Source: a bacterium
Lineage (GTDB): Bacteria; BMS3Abin14
Assembly (NCBI GenBank): GCA_029210545.1
Contig: JARGFV010000025.1
Coordinates: forward strand, 1-29,193
DNA length: 29,193 nucleotides
Direction: 5' to 3'
The notes under the pieces were generated by a model. That model saw nothing but the letters and a program-made list of their open reading frames with translations, was not told the origin of the DNA and did no database searches. Below are positions 22,294-29,193 of the stretch, in pieces (positions within the stretch are counted from its first letter, which is position 1; every line of letters begins with the position of its first letter). A program made the position numbers and the translations under genes.

Positions 22294-23211
22294 TCACCCC
22301 CTCGTGAGTCTCGTGGCCTGCGGGCGATTGACCAGGTATATCCCCCCGGCCACGAGACCAAGACCTACCCACAGCTGTATGGGTAGCGGATCCCCCTGGA
22401 AGATCCCCCCCAGCAAAACCCCGAAAAGGGGCGCGAGGAAGATAAAGGCAGCCAGGCGGCTGACGGCGTAGGTGTGGATCAACCAGAACCAGAGCAGGTA
22501 GCTGAAGAAAGCCACGATGACGCCCTGGTAGAAAAGGGCGCTGAGCACTATTCCATTGAGGACAATGGGCTTACCAAGATCCAGTAAAAGCCACCCGACC
22601 ACCAGGACAGGGATGGAGAACAGGAGCTGGGAGAACAGCGTCTGGTAGTGGTCGATGGGACGTCTTCCCGCGACCCATTTGATATAGACGGTGGTGGTCG
22701 CCCAGAAGAGAGCCGCCACGACTTCCAGCAGGTCTCCGATCCAGTAGCCTGGCGGGAGGTGCTCTGACCGGACCCCGAAAACCAGCACGACGCCCAGGAA
22801 AGCCAGGACAAGCCCTCCTGTTCTCACCGGTGTCAGGCGGTCATGCTTGAGGAAGAAATGGGCGCCGACGGCGGCCCATATGGAGTGGCTGTATAAAAAG
22901 ATAATGGCCCTGGATGCCACGGTGAAGGCAGTCCCCCAGTAGAGAAACAGAAAATCCAGACCGAAGAGGATCCCGATAACGAGACCGTGCCTGAAGTCGA
23001 CCCCCCGCATCCATACCGACTTACCCTTGTAAAGGCTGAACAACCACAGGCATCCGGCCGCCACGACGGAACGCACTGTCGCCGCCACCATGGGCGGGAC
23101 CCCGGCGTTGCTGAACTTGATGCTCACCATGTTGCCGCCCCAGATGAGGCAGACAAAAACAAGGAGTGCCGCTCCTGATAACGGGATATGTGAACGCGTA
23201 TTAGGACTCAT
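22294..23211 (-). CDS. EamA-family (DMT superfamily) transporter
   Basis: A 305-residue inner-membrane permease with ten predicted helices made of two EamA repeats (about 13–145 and 157–297). LLVFVCLIWGGNMVSIKFSN at the start and FIFLAPLFGVLLGGIF near residue 260 are typical. EamA proteins export amino acids, nucleotides or other metabolites; the substrate cannot be inferred. The ATG at 23211 has only a weak ribosome site. A weak CTCAC/GTGAG hairpin covers its stop codon. Confidence 0.88.
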   Translation of the reverse strand: MSPNTRSHIPLSGAALLVFVCLIWGGNMVSIKFSNAGVPPMVAATVRSVVAAGCLWLFSLYKGKSVWMRGVDFRHGLVIGILFGLDFLFLYWGTAFTVASRAIIFLYSHSIWAAVGAHFFLKHDRLTPVRTGGLVLAFLGVVLVFGVRSEHLPPGYWIGDLLEVVAALFWATTTVYIKWVAGRRPIDHYQTLFSQLLFSIPVLVVGWLLLDLGKPIVLNGIVLSALFYQGVIVAFFSYLLWFWLIHTYAVSRLAAFIFLAPLFGVLLGGIFQGDPLPIQLWVGLGLVAGGIYLVNRPQATRLTRG

Positions 23212-23258
23212 TCCGAGTTATCCGTTCCTCTGAACACGGTTTTAGGCACTCCTTGTTG

Positions 23259-23342
23259 AAAAGGGGAAAAGGAGAGTGCGCTTTCTCCCATTTTCTCCTC
23301 TTCCCCTCTTCTCCTCTTCGCGATGAAGCTACGCTTCATCGC
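23259..23342 (-). repeat. 8-bp arrays abutting a stop-codon hairpin
   Basis: Pyrimidine 8-mers CTTTCTCC, CATTTTCT, CCTCTTCC, CCTCTTCT, CCTCTTCG fill 23281–23320 and meet a 10-bp perfect stem GCGATGAAGC/GCTTCATCGC (23320–23329/23333–23342). The TAG stop codon of the DUF4389 gene is at the tip of the hairpin. Purine units precede at 23259–23276. Confidence 0.8.
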
Positions 23343-23613
23343 TTGAGCCCGGCCACGGGCTGAACGGGAACGGCTTTTCCTCCGAGTTGTAGGTCCAGTA
23401 GCTCATGATCTGGTAAACAAAGGTGGAAAGGGACCGGCCGAAAGACCGAAGCCGTTCGTTCTGCCTGCCGGAAAAAAGAACGAAGAAGAATTGAAGTATG
23501 ACTACCGCGGCAACGAGCACTTCCGTCACACCATAGATCATGACGAACAGGAGCATGAACAGCCCCCTCAACCACGTCTGACCCCGGGTCAGGTTCTCTG
23601 TAAATTGACTCAT
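23329..23613 (-). CDS. DUF4389 membrane protein
   Basis: A 94-residue protein of the DUF4389 type. A membrane helix pair covers residues ~20–52 (GLFMLLFVMIYGVTEVLVAAVVILQFF as a family core), followed by SGRQNERLRSFGRSLSTFVYQIMSYWTYNSEEKPFPFSPWP, all conserved in this family of unknown function. The start at 23613 is set by GGGGG 6 bases upstream; a longer frame from 23640 is possible but less likely. The last residues (SDEA) and the stop codon are encoded by a 10-bp hairpin. Confidence 0.82.
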   Translation of the reverse strand: MSQFTENLTRGQTWLRGLFMLLFVMIYGVTEVLVAAVVILQFFFVLFSGRQNERLRSFGRSLSTFVYQIMSYWTYNSEEKPFPFSPWPGSSDEA

Positions 23614-23929
23614 GGCGAGCCCCCTTTTCCATGCTGTCATTCGATATGCGCAGATTTATGAATTGAGAGTACCCCCTATCAGCGTTGCTTTCAAGGGAGG
23701 AGAGCTTTGATCTGACGGCTATCCGCCAACAGCGAAAAGCCGGATGGGAACGAGCCTGTCATCGCGAGCTGAATATTGATGGACTCGCAATGACAAACGT
23801 ATTTATCCCCTTTCCACCTGCTATCCTCCCTCCTCACTCCTCCCTGCCTTTTCCCCTTGCCCCTCATCCACCCGTGGTTAAACTGTCTACCAATACAGTC
23901 TGATATTAAGCCGAAAGGATGGTAGCCTC
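23614..23929. other. Gene-free spacer with a 12-bp hairpin and heptads
   Basis: A stem TGTCATCGCGAG/CTCGCAATGACA (23757–23768/23784–23795, one G·U) is a sibling of the element at 15848. Pyrimidine heptads (CTATCCT, CCCTCCT, CACTCCT, CCCTGCC, TTTTCCC, CTTGCCC, CTCATCC) run from 23821 to 23869. TGATATTAA at 23901–23909 could be the msrB extended -10 box. Confidence 0.65.
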
Positions 23930-24499
23930 ATGATCAAAAGACGCGACTTCCTGTTTTTGATGAGCAAGGGAGCGGCAATACTTCTGGCAACCGGTCCCCT
24001 GGGACTGGTTATCAGGCGTGCCCACGCTGAAACGGATGGGGGCATGATCAGGGTCTATCTGGCCAGGGAAGGCGGGTATGTGAACATGGAGAAGGTTGTC
24101 AAGAGTAAAGACGAGTGGAAAACCTCCCTTACAAAGGAGCAATACAAGGTCCTCAGGGAAAAAGGCACCGAACGGGCCTTCGCGGGAACCCTTCACGACA
24201 ACAAGAAACCCGGCATATACAGGTGTGCGGGATGCGGGCTCGATCTTTTTTCCTCCGAGCACAAGTTCGATTCAGGTACCGGCTGGCCGAGCTTCTGGCA
24301 GCCCATCGCCAAAGAGAACGTCGCCACCGAGGAGGACAACAGTTTCTTTACGCGCCGCACTGAAGTCCACTGCCACCGATGCGGCGGTCACCAGGGCCAC
24401 ATTTTCGAGGATGGCCCCCAACCAACGGGGCTTCGCTACTGCATCAACTCGGTGAGCCTGGATTTCGTCGGCGAAGATGGGAAGGTCATAAAGGGCTGA
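23930..24499 (+). CDS. msrB: Exported peptide-methionine (R)-S-oxide reductase
   Basis: A 189-residue MsrB with a twin-arginine-like signal (KRRDFLF, then hydrophobic [15 protein letters not shown], ending AHA) in the first 33 residues. The MsrB domain shows zinc ligands CAGC and [23 protein letters not shown] and catalytic C171 in RYCINSVSL. It reduces methionine-R-sulfoxide in proteins, here outside the cytoplasm, so it should need an exported electron donor; no MsrA or DsbD-like partner is adjacent. AAGGA lies 11 bases before the ATG. The TGA stop codon is inside an 8-bp hairpin. Confidence 0.93.
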   Translation: MIKRRDFLFLMSKGAAILLATGPLGLVIRRAHAETDGGMIRVYLAREGGYVNMEKVVKSKDEWKTSLTKEQYKVLREKGTERAFAGTLHDNKKPGIYRCAGCGLDLFSSEHKFDSGTGWPSFWQPIAKENVATEEDNSFFTRRTEVHCHRCGGHQGHIFEDGPQPTGLRYCINSVSLDFVGEDGKVIKG

Positions 24500-24515
24500 C
24501 CGGGTATCCGGTCAG
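24496..24515 (+). terminator. 8-bp perfect hairpin containing the msrB stop codon
   Basis: Stem CTGACCGG/CCGGTCAG with loop GTAT. The TGA at 24497–24499 is in the left arm. There is no T-tract. Confidence 0.6.
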
Positions 24516-24518
24516 GCG

Positions 24519-24602
24519 CGAAGTACAAAGTACAAAGATCGAAGATAAGATCTCGCTTCGCACATCGCGCTTTGCGCTTCGTTCTGATTGTTCCAATTGA
24601 CA
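24519..24602 (+). repeat. Twelve-unit heptad array upstream of the phospholipase D gene
   Basis: CGAAGTA, CAAAGTA, CAAAGAT, CGAAGAT, AAGATCT, CGCTTCG, CACATCG, CGCTTTG, CGCTTCG, TTCTGAT, TGTTCCA, ATTGACA. The last unit supplies TTGACA, a consensus -35 box, 30 bases before the ATG. Confidence 0.75.
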
Positions 24603-24632
24603 GAATCGCCCCGCTCTGGTGAAACTGTGATC

Positions 24633-26204
24633 ATGAAGCTGCCGAAACTCACCCGGAAAAAGATCTTCATTGTCACGGCCGCGGCGTTAACCGTCGCGGT
24701 CGTCGTCCTGCTCGTGCCTCCTCTTCTTCATACGGCGGTTCCCCTTCCTCCGGGGACTCGCATTTCGATGGAACCTGTGCCCGCCGATCCGGAAGCGATA
24801 CGCCTTCTCATCGACGATACGGCGTGGGATGAGAGCATGGAGCAAAGGGTCATCGACCAGGAGATCTTCGACCAGGTCCTGGCCATGATCGACAGGGCCG
24901 ACCAGTTCGTTTACGTGGACCTTTTCCTCTGGAACCCATGGCAGGGCAGCATACCCGAGGAACACCGGCAGCTTTCTACCGAACTGGCCAAGGCCCTCAT
25001 CAGGAAAAAGCGGGCTGCCAGGGGCATCGATATCATTGTCCTCACCGACCCCATCAACCGGATCTACGGCGGACACGAGCCTGAGTTTTTCAAGGATATG
25101 GCAAAGGCGGGGATCCCGATCGTGTTCACTGACCTGGACCGGCTCCCCGACTCCAACCTCGTATACTCCCCGTACTGGCGGCAACTGGAAAAAGCCCTGA
25201 ACAGCCGTGCTCTTGGCGGCTGGGCCGGACGGCCACGTCTAAGCAACCCGTTCCTGCGCGGTGGTGCGGACATCTCGACTTTCCAGTTCGGACTTATGCT
25301 CCTTTTCAAGGCTAACCATCGAAAGGTGGTCATTACGGGGTCTACCGATCACGGTCTCGAAATGCTCGTGGGAAGCCTGAACCCCGCCGACGGGAGTTCC
25401 GCCCACTCAAACATGGCCCTCGCTGTGAAGGGCAGATCGGCTTACGAGGCTCTCAGGTCAGAGCTCGACATCCTGCGCTGGAGCACGGAAAGGAAAGCCA
25501 ACGTCATCGTTGGCGCCACCAACTCCGCCAGGTTCAAGGCCGACTCCATGGAAAAGAAGGCTCTCCGGCTCCTTGAGAGGGACACGACGTACTCCGGCCC
25601 GGCTACCTTGCAGTTCCTTACGGAAGGGGCCATCGCTGACGGGATCGTCGACCTCCTCGGGGAGGCGGGCGACAAAAGCGAGATCCGAATCGCAATGTTC
25701 TACCTCTCCCAGAGAGCCGTGGTGGACGCCATCGCGGCAGCCGCAAAACGGGGCGCCACCGTGAAGCTTGTCCTGGACGCCAACCGGGATGCCTTCGGAA
25801 TGAAAAAGGTGGGGATCCCAAACCGTCCCGTAGCGGCGCGCCTGATGAAACTGGCCCGGGATCACGACATCCAGGTCAGGTGGGCCGACACCCACGGGGA
25901 ACAGTTCCACACCAAGGCCATGTCCATCGTGCATCAGAACCCGGGGGACACTGCTTTCATCACCGGGTCGGCCAACTGGACAAGGCGCAACATCGATGAC
26001 CTCAACCTCGAAGCGAACCTGGTTGTCAGGAACGCCCCTGGAATAACGGAGGCCTTTAACTCGTACTTCGACACCATCTGGTCCAACAGCGACGGCCTGA
26101 ACCACACCCTCCCTTACCAGGCCTGGGAAGAGAAGGGGTTGAAACTGATGCTCAAAGAGGGACTGTACAGGATCCAGGAGAGGTTCGGAGCGGGAACATT
26201 TTAA
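24633..26204 (+). CDS. Phospholipase D-like phosphodiesterase, membrane-anchored
   Basis: A 523-residue protein with an N-terminal membrane helix (residues ~8–33) and two PLD repeats. Repeat 1 has H229xK231 followed by VVITGS and, later, GSLNPADG; repeat 2 has H426xK428 and GSANWTRRN. In both repeats the Asp expected in HxK(x4)D is not at its place (Gly and Val instead), while His and Lys are kept. Such members can still form the phosphohistidine intermediate. It would cleave or transfer phosphodiester groups at the membrane, possibly like cardiolipin synthases. The ribosome site is weak. The 'distant' repeat spacing (about 195 residues) is typical. Confidence 0.82.
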   Translation: MKLPKLTRKKIFIVTAAALTVAVVVLLVPPLLHTAVPLPPGTRISMEPVPADPEAIRLLIDDTAWDESMEQRVIDQEIFDQVLAMIDRADQFVYVDLFLWNPWQGSIPEEHRQLSTELAKALIRKKRAARGIDIIVLTDPINRIYGGHEPEFFKDMAKAGIPIVFTDLDRLPDSNLVYSPYWRQLEKALNSRALGGWAGRPRLSNPFLRGGADISTFQFGLMLLFKANHRKVVITGSTDHGLEMLVGSLNPADGSSAHSNMALAVKGRSAYEALRSELDILRWSTERKANVIVGATNSARFKADSMEKKALRLLERDTTYSGPATLQFLTEGAIADGIVDLLGEAGDKSEIRIAMFYLSQRAVVDAIAAAAKRGATVKLVLDANRDAFGMKKVGIPNRPVAARLMKLARDHDIQVRWADTHGEQFHTKAMSIVHQNPGDTAFITGSANWTRRNIDDLNLEANLVVRNAPGITEAFNSYFDTIWSNSDGLNHTLPYQAWEEKGLKLMLKEGLYRIQERFGAGTF

Positions 26205-26209
26205 AAAGC

Positions 26210-26237
26210 AGGAGCCAGGAGTCAGGAGCCAGGAAAA
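26210..26237 (+). repeat. Heptad array, unit AGGAGCC
   Basis: AGGAGCC, AGGAGTC, AGGAGCC, AGGAAAA begin six bases after the phospholipase D stop codon. Confidence 0.8.
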
Positions 26238-26318
26238 CCCCTTGGTATCAGCCTCCCCGAAAGCAGAGGATCAGCTCAATGGCCGGCGGTAAAGGACAAG
26301 ATTCGGGAATTGTGACTC

Positions 26319-27158
26319 ATGTTTAAATTTACCAAAAACCCGAAACGCAATACTCGACAGGCGAAGCGGCAACGCGCTCCGCGCGTCGGGTTGGCCCTGG
26401 GCAGCGGGGGCGCGAAGGGGTTGTCCCATATCGCCTTCCTGGAAGCCCTGGACGAGATGGGGATCCAGCCTTCCATCATTGCCGGGACCTCCATCGGGGC
26501 CGCCATCGGGGCCTTTTACGCATCGGGGCTGACGGGAAGGCGCATCGAAAGGATCTTCGACGGGATGGGGATCCGCAAGATGGGGAGCATGGCCGATCCG
26601 GCCGGGCTCAGCAACTCCGGTCTCCTGAAGGGCAAAAAAGTGGAGGCATTCCTTACAAACCACCTTCCCGCAAAGACCTTCGAGGATCTGGAGATCCCCT
26701 TGAAGATCGTCGCCACCGATTTCTGGAACCGCGTGGAGGAAATCTTCGACTCCGGAGACCTGGTCACCGCCATCCGGGCCAGCATTTCCATTCCCGTGGT
26801 CCTCGAACCGGTGGAACTCGGGGGACGCGTGTTCACCGACGGAGGCGCCGTCAACCCCCTGCCCTACGACATCATCCGGGACGAGTGCGACATCCTCATC
26901 GCCATCGACGTTTCCGGCGAGAAGGTGCCTGACGAACACGATCCCACACCCTCCATGCTGGAGAACGTTTTTTCCACCTTCCAGACCATGCAGGCCTCTA
27001 TCGTACGCTGCAAGATGAGCACATCAAAACCCGACATCCTCGTCCGGCCCGATCTCATTAACATCCAGCTCATGGACTTCCACCGAAAGGACGAGATTCT
27101 CGACGGCGTGAAGGAAGATGTGGAAAGATTCAGACAAGAGCTGGAGGCGAAACTATAA
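26319..27158 (+). CDS. Patatin-like phospholipase (RssA/NTE family)
   Basis: A 279-residue serine lipase-like protein. The oxyanion loop GSGGAKGLSH is at residues 28–37, the nucleophile S58 in GTSIGA and catalytic D174 in TDGGAVNPLP. A basic N-terminal tail (KNPKRNTRQAKRQR) precedes the domain and could bind membranes. The family hydrolyses phospholipids or lysophospholipids. It follows the phospholipase D-like gene by about 115 bases, and the two may both act on membrane lipids, by inference. No strong ribosome site is seen; the start is the first ATG, and the next ATG falls within the domain. Confidence 0.9.
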   Translation: MFKFTKNPKRNTRQAKRQRAPRVGLALGSGGAKGLSHIAFLEALDEMGIQPSIIAGTSIGAAIGAFYASGLTGRRIERIFDGMGIRKMGSMADPAGLSNSGLLKGKKVEAFLTNHLPAKTFEDLEIPLKIVATDFWNRVEEIFDSGDLVTAIRASISIPVVLEPVELGGRVFTDGGAVNPLPYDIIRDECDILIAIDVSGEKVPDEHDPTPSMLENVFSTFQTMQASIVRCKMSTSKPDILVRPDLINIQLMDFHRKDEILDGVKEDVERFRQELEAKL

Positions 27159-27217
27159 TGTTATTCAGATGTCAGTAATAAATCCAGGGAAAAGTCTGGA
27201 AAATGATCTTCGATTTT

Positions 27218-27259
27218 CTCTGGCTACTGGCTACTGACTACTGGCTACTGGAGAATCCC
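27218..27259 (+). repeat. Six-unit heptad array ending at a start codon
   Basis: CTCTGGC, TACTGGC, TACTGAC, TACTGGC, TACTGGA, GAATCCC run without a gap into the ATG at 27260. The last TACTGGA unit plus the next G provides GGAG as ribosome site. Confidence 0.9.
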
Positions 27260-27718
27260 ATGACCCGACCCATGTCCGAGATCCGGAAACGAATGCTGGC
27301 AGGCGTTGAAGCCGGAGACTGTTTCACAGTGCGAAGGACCTTTATCGAGGACGACATGCACCTTTTCACCGGTGTTTCCCACGACCACAACCCGATCCAC
27401 TTCAATGAAGGGTACGCCGAGGGGAAGGGGTTTACAGGCCTCATTTGCCACGGGCTTCACGTGGGCAGCCTGGTCACAGAGATCGGCGGTGAACTGGGAA
27501 TGCTGGCCTCGGGGATGAACTTCCATTTCCGGCGCCCGGTCTACTGCGGCGACACCATCACCTGCACCCTGACTATCGACGAGATGGACGAAAGGAACCG
27601 GGTCAAGTGCACGGCCCTGTTCACCAACCAGCATGGGGAAGATGTCATTGAAGGGCAGCTGTTCGGGATTCTTCCCAGCGAGGAGGAGAAAAAACTCCTC
27701 ACTGAAAAATGCGTCTAG
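27260..27718 (+). CDS. MaoC-like (R)-specific enoyl-CoA hydratase
   Basis: A 152-residue single hot-dog domain protein. The hydratase motif with the catalytic Asp/His is in FTGVSHDHNPIHFNEGYA (residues ~38–55), followed by FTGLICHGLHVGSLVTEIGG. Such enzymes hydrate trans-2-enoyl-CoA to (R)-3-hydroxyacyl-CoA. The start at 27260 is set by GGAG in the adjoining heptad array; a longer frame from 27203 would translate the array. The next gene, YedK-like, begins 24 bases after its stop codon; the pair may be co-transcribed without a functional link. Confidence 0.9.
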   Translation: MTRPMSEIRKRMLAGVEAGDCFTVRRTFIEDDMHLFTGVSHDHNPIHFNEGYAEGKGFTGLICHGLHVGSLVTEIGGELGMLASGMNFHFRRPVYCGDTITCTLTIDEMDERNRVKCTALFTNQHGEDVIEGQLFGILPSEEEKKLLTEKCV

Positions 27719-27741
27719 ACACTGAAACCGGAGGTTTCACT

Positions 27742-28410
27742 GTGTGCGGCCGATTCGTTCAATTCAGTTTGTTCCCGATCCTCCAGAAGGAGTTCGGGTT
27801 GAAATTCGGGGAGGACGCCTCCATATCTCCCTCATACAATATCACCCCCACCCAGACAGTTCCCGTGGTTGTCAACGAGGGCGGCAACCGGCTGATCTCC
27901 TGCCGGTGGGGCCTTATCCTCCCATGGGCGAAGGACATGGCCATCGGCAGCCGTATGATCAACGCCCGGGCCGAAACCCTGGCGGAAAAGCCAAGCTTCA
28001 AGGGACTGTTCCGGAAGCACCGCTGCCTGGTAGTGGCCGACGGTTTCTACGAGTGGAAAAAGACGGAAACGGGAAAGGTCCCGGTCTACATACACATGAA
28101 GGGTGGATCGCCCATGGGCTTTGCGGGCCTTTATTCCGACTTGACCTCACCGGATGGAGAGCTCATACGCACCTGCACCATCGTGACCACCGGGCCCAAT
28201 ACACTTCTCGCCCCCATCCACGACCGCATGCCGGCCATCATTGAGCCTGGAAAAAGGAAAACGTGGCTCGACCCGGACCAGCACGATCCGGATGCTCTGG
28301 CACCTCTCCTCGGCCCCTACCCTGCTTCGGAAATGGAAGCGTGGGAGGTATCCAGGGCCGTGAACTCGCCGGCAAACGATGAGCCGGATAATATACGGCC
28401 TCTGGGGTAG
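27742..28410 (+). CDS. yedK: SRAP-domain abasic-site protein (YedK/HMCES family)
   Basis: A 222-residue SOS response-associated peptidase-like protein. In this family Met is removed and Cys2 forms a thiazolidine cross-link with abasic sites in single-stranded DNA. GTG at 27742 is followed directly by TGC (CGRF), with GGAGG 8 bases upstream, so this is the start; a longer frame from 27709 would bury the cysteine. Other conserved parts are YNITPTQTVPVV, MINARAETLAEKPSF, RCLVVADGFYEWKK (Glu) and APIHDRMPAII (His). It shields abasic sites from breakage during replication. Confidence 0.95.
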   Translation: MCGRFVQFSLFPILQKEFGLKFGEDASISPSYNITPTQTVPVVVNEGGNRLISCRWGLILPWAKDMAIGSRMINARAETLAEKPSFKGLFRKHRCLVVADGFYEWKKTETGKVPVYIHMKGGSPMGFAGLYSDLTSPDGELIRTCTIVTTGPNTLLAPIHDRMPAIIEPGKRKTWLDPDQHDPDALAPLLGPYPASEMEAWEVSRAVNSPANDEPDNIRPLG

Positions 28411-28496
28411 GGAAAGTGGAAAGTGGAAGGAAACCTTCAACCTCGCACGTCTGGTTTCCCTATTCCCTACTTAGTACTTAGCGCTGGTTAAAGAAG
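28411..28496. repeat. About twelve heptads between yedK and hpt
   Basis: GGAAAGT, GGAAAGT, GGAAGGA, AACCTTC, AACCTCG, CACGTCT, GGTTTCC, then in a shifted phase ATTCCCT, ACTTAGT, ACTTAGC, GCTGGTT, AAAGAAG. The whole spacer between the convergent genes is filled. Confidence 0.7.
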
Positions 28497-28498
28497 TT

Positions 28499-28518
28499 AT
28501 TGACGCTCATACGTCAAT
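28499..28518 (-). terminator. 7-bp hairpin with the hpt stop codon in the loop
   Basis: Stem ATTGACG/CGTCAAT with a six-base loop that contains the TGA (28507–28509, minus strand). Confidence 0.5.
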
Positions 28519-29040
28519 GACCTCGTAAACCCCCGGCAGATCCCTCCACATGCCGGCGTGGTCCAGGCCGTAGCCAACCAGGAAGCCGTTGGGGATGGTG
28601 AAGCCGAGGTAGTCCACTTTTGGGGTGTACTCCTGGCGTTCAGTTTTGTTGATCAAAGCGGCAAGACGCAGGGAGGCGGGGCCCCGCTGACGCAGTTCGT
28701 TGAGGTAATGGTGAAGGGTTCGGCCGGTGTCGATGATGTCCTCCACCACGATGACGTGCCTGCCGGCGATGGGCGTGGAGATGTCCTTCATGACCTTGAT
28801 CCTGCCCGAGGACTCGGTCTCGTCCCCGTAGCTGGATATCTGGGCAAAATCGATCTCTGCCGGCACTTTCATGGCCCTTACGAGATCGGCCATAAAAATG
28901 AATGCTCCCTTGAGGACACCCACGATCACCGGGGTTTCCCCTAAAAGGTCCCGGCTGATCTGTGCAGCCATTTCCTGCACCCTCATCTCGATCTGCTCGG
29001 CAGTGAGGACAGCTCGATAGTTGTCAGGGATGGTGTTCAT
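28507..29040 (-). CDS. hpt: Hypoxanthine phosphoribosyltransferase
   Basis: A 177-residue purine salvage enzyme converting hypoxanthine or guanine plus PRPP to IMP or GMP. The PRPP-binding motif VIVVEDIIDTGRTL is near residue 95, VGVLKGAFIFMADLVR near residue 42 and VDYLGFTIPNGFLVGYGLD near the C terminus. The ATG at 29040 has AAAGGA 6 bases upstream; an in-frame ATG at 29079 lacks support. It converges with yedK, and the stop codon lies in a hairpin loop. Confidence 0.94.
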   Translation of the reverse strand: MNTIPDNYRAVLTAEQIEMRVQEMAAQISRDLLGETPVIVGVLKGAFIFMADLVRAMKVPAEIDFAQISSYGDETESSGRIKVMKDISTPIAGRHVIVVEDIIDTGRTLHHYLNELRQRGPASLRLAALINKTERQEYTPKVDYLGFTIPNGFLVGYGLDHAGMWRDLPGVYEVIDV

Positions 29041-29117
29041 AGCTTTCCTTTTTATAACCCCATGCACCCCTTTCAGCAAGACTCAAGCTGCCGCAGAGAC
29101 TGTTTTCTCCATTCATT

Positions 29118-29193
29118 CTTGACAGGGTCGCAAAAAGTCCAATCCGGGACTTTTCGCTCCACGGAAAGGGAAAAGCGTCGTTTTCCCTTTCCT
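29118..29193 (-). repeat. Inverted, diverged copy of the 77-bp hairpin repeat
   Basis: The reverse complement follows 1–77 closely. The 12-bp GGAAAGGGAAAA/TTTTCCCTTTCC stem is exactly kept with a new loop, the second stem has one G·T pair, and GACCCTGTCAA is kept. The loops differ while the stems are conserved. The copy runs to the window edge and may continue. Confidence 0.85.

Noticed and set aside
25458-26105. Minus-strand frame opposite the phospholipase D gene
   Set aside because: Val/Gly-rich shadow of the sense gene without domain features.

Overview
The window looks like a chromosomal segment of a GC-rich, Gram-negative bacterium of the deltaproteobacterial (Desulfobacterota-like) kind. 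The evidence is the order tmk–holB–ricT–metG–tatD, a TatD protein fused to a radical SAM domain, a free-standing CCG-type Fe-S protein, and spacers full of short repeats. The taxon is an inference from gene content. I see no rRNA, tRNA, CRISPR array or intact insertion sequence.

Layout. 1–231: hairpin mosaic with a perfect 77-bp direct repeat; an inverted, diverged copy closes the window (29118–29193). 246–1185: MOSC protein and MogA (molybdenum cofactor). 1316–7585: tmk, holB, ricT, metG and a TatD/radical SAM fusion, tightly packed. 7586–8379: gene-free DNA with repeats, a 95-bp MITE-like element and strong hairpins. 8380–12868: a tripartite tricarboxylate transporter (tctC, tctB, tctA), a half-length AbrB-type membrane protein and a Na+/Ca2+ exchanger. 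12889–15212: convergent CitB/DcuR-like regulator and CitA/DcuS-like kinase. 15426–21500: small GGQ release-factor-like protein, anchored rhodanese, CCG Fe-S protein, polysaccharide flippase, DUF2892 and DUF4197 proteins. 21731–29040: flavin/PNPOx-fold protein, EamA permease, DUF4389 protein, exported MsrB, phospholipase D-like protein, patatin-like phospholipase, MaoC-like hydratase, SRAP/YedK DNA-crosslink sensor and hypoxanthine phosphoribosyltransferase.

The most unusual signal lies in the non-coding DNA. Nearly every spacer outside the tct island is made of degenerate head-to-tail units of a fixed length of 7, 8 or 9 bp. Each spacer has its own unit sequence, and arrays of different period sit next to each other. 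These arrays often run up to a start codon; two genes carry an extended -10 box so close to ATG that leaderless transcripts are expected. Nine gene ends have the stop codon inside, in the loop of or at the edge of a hairpin. The same material enters genes: a run of four hairpins lies in frame within the second CCG domain of the Fe-S protein, an 8-mer array encodes the MetRS linker, and array DNA covers the flippase start.

Functionally, the tct–AbrB–exchanger–two-component block reads as a regulated carboxylate uptake module, perhaps for a metal–citrate complex. The rest is housekeeping, envelope and repair functions, mostly as single genes with their own 3' hairpins.
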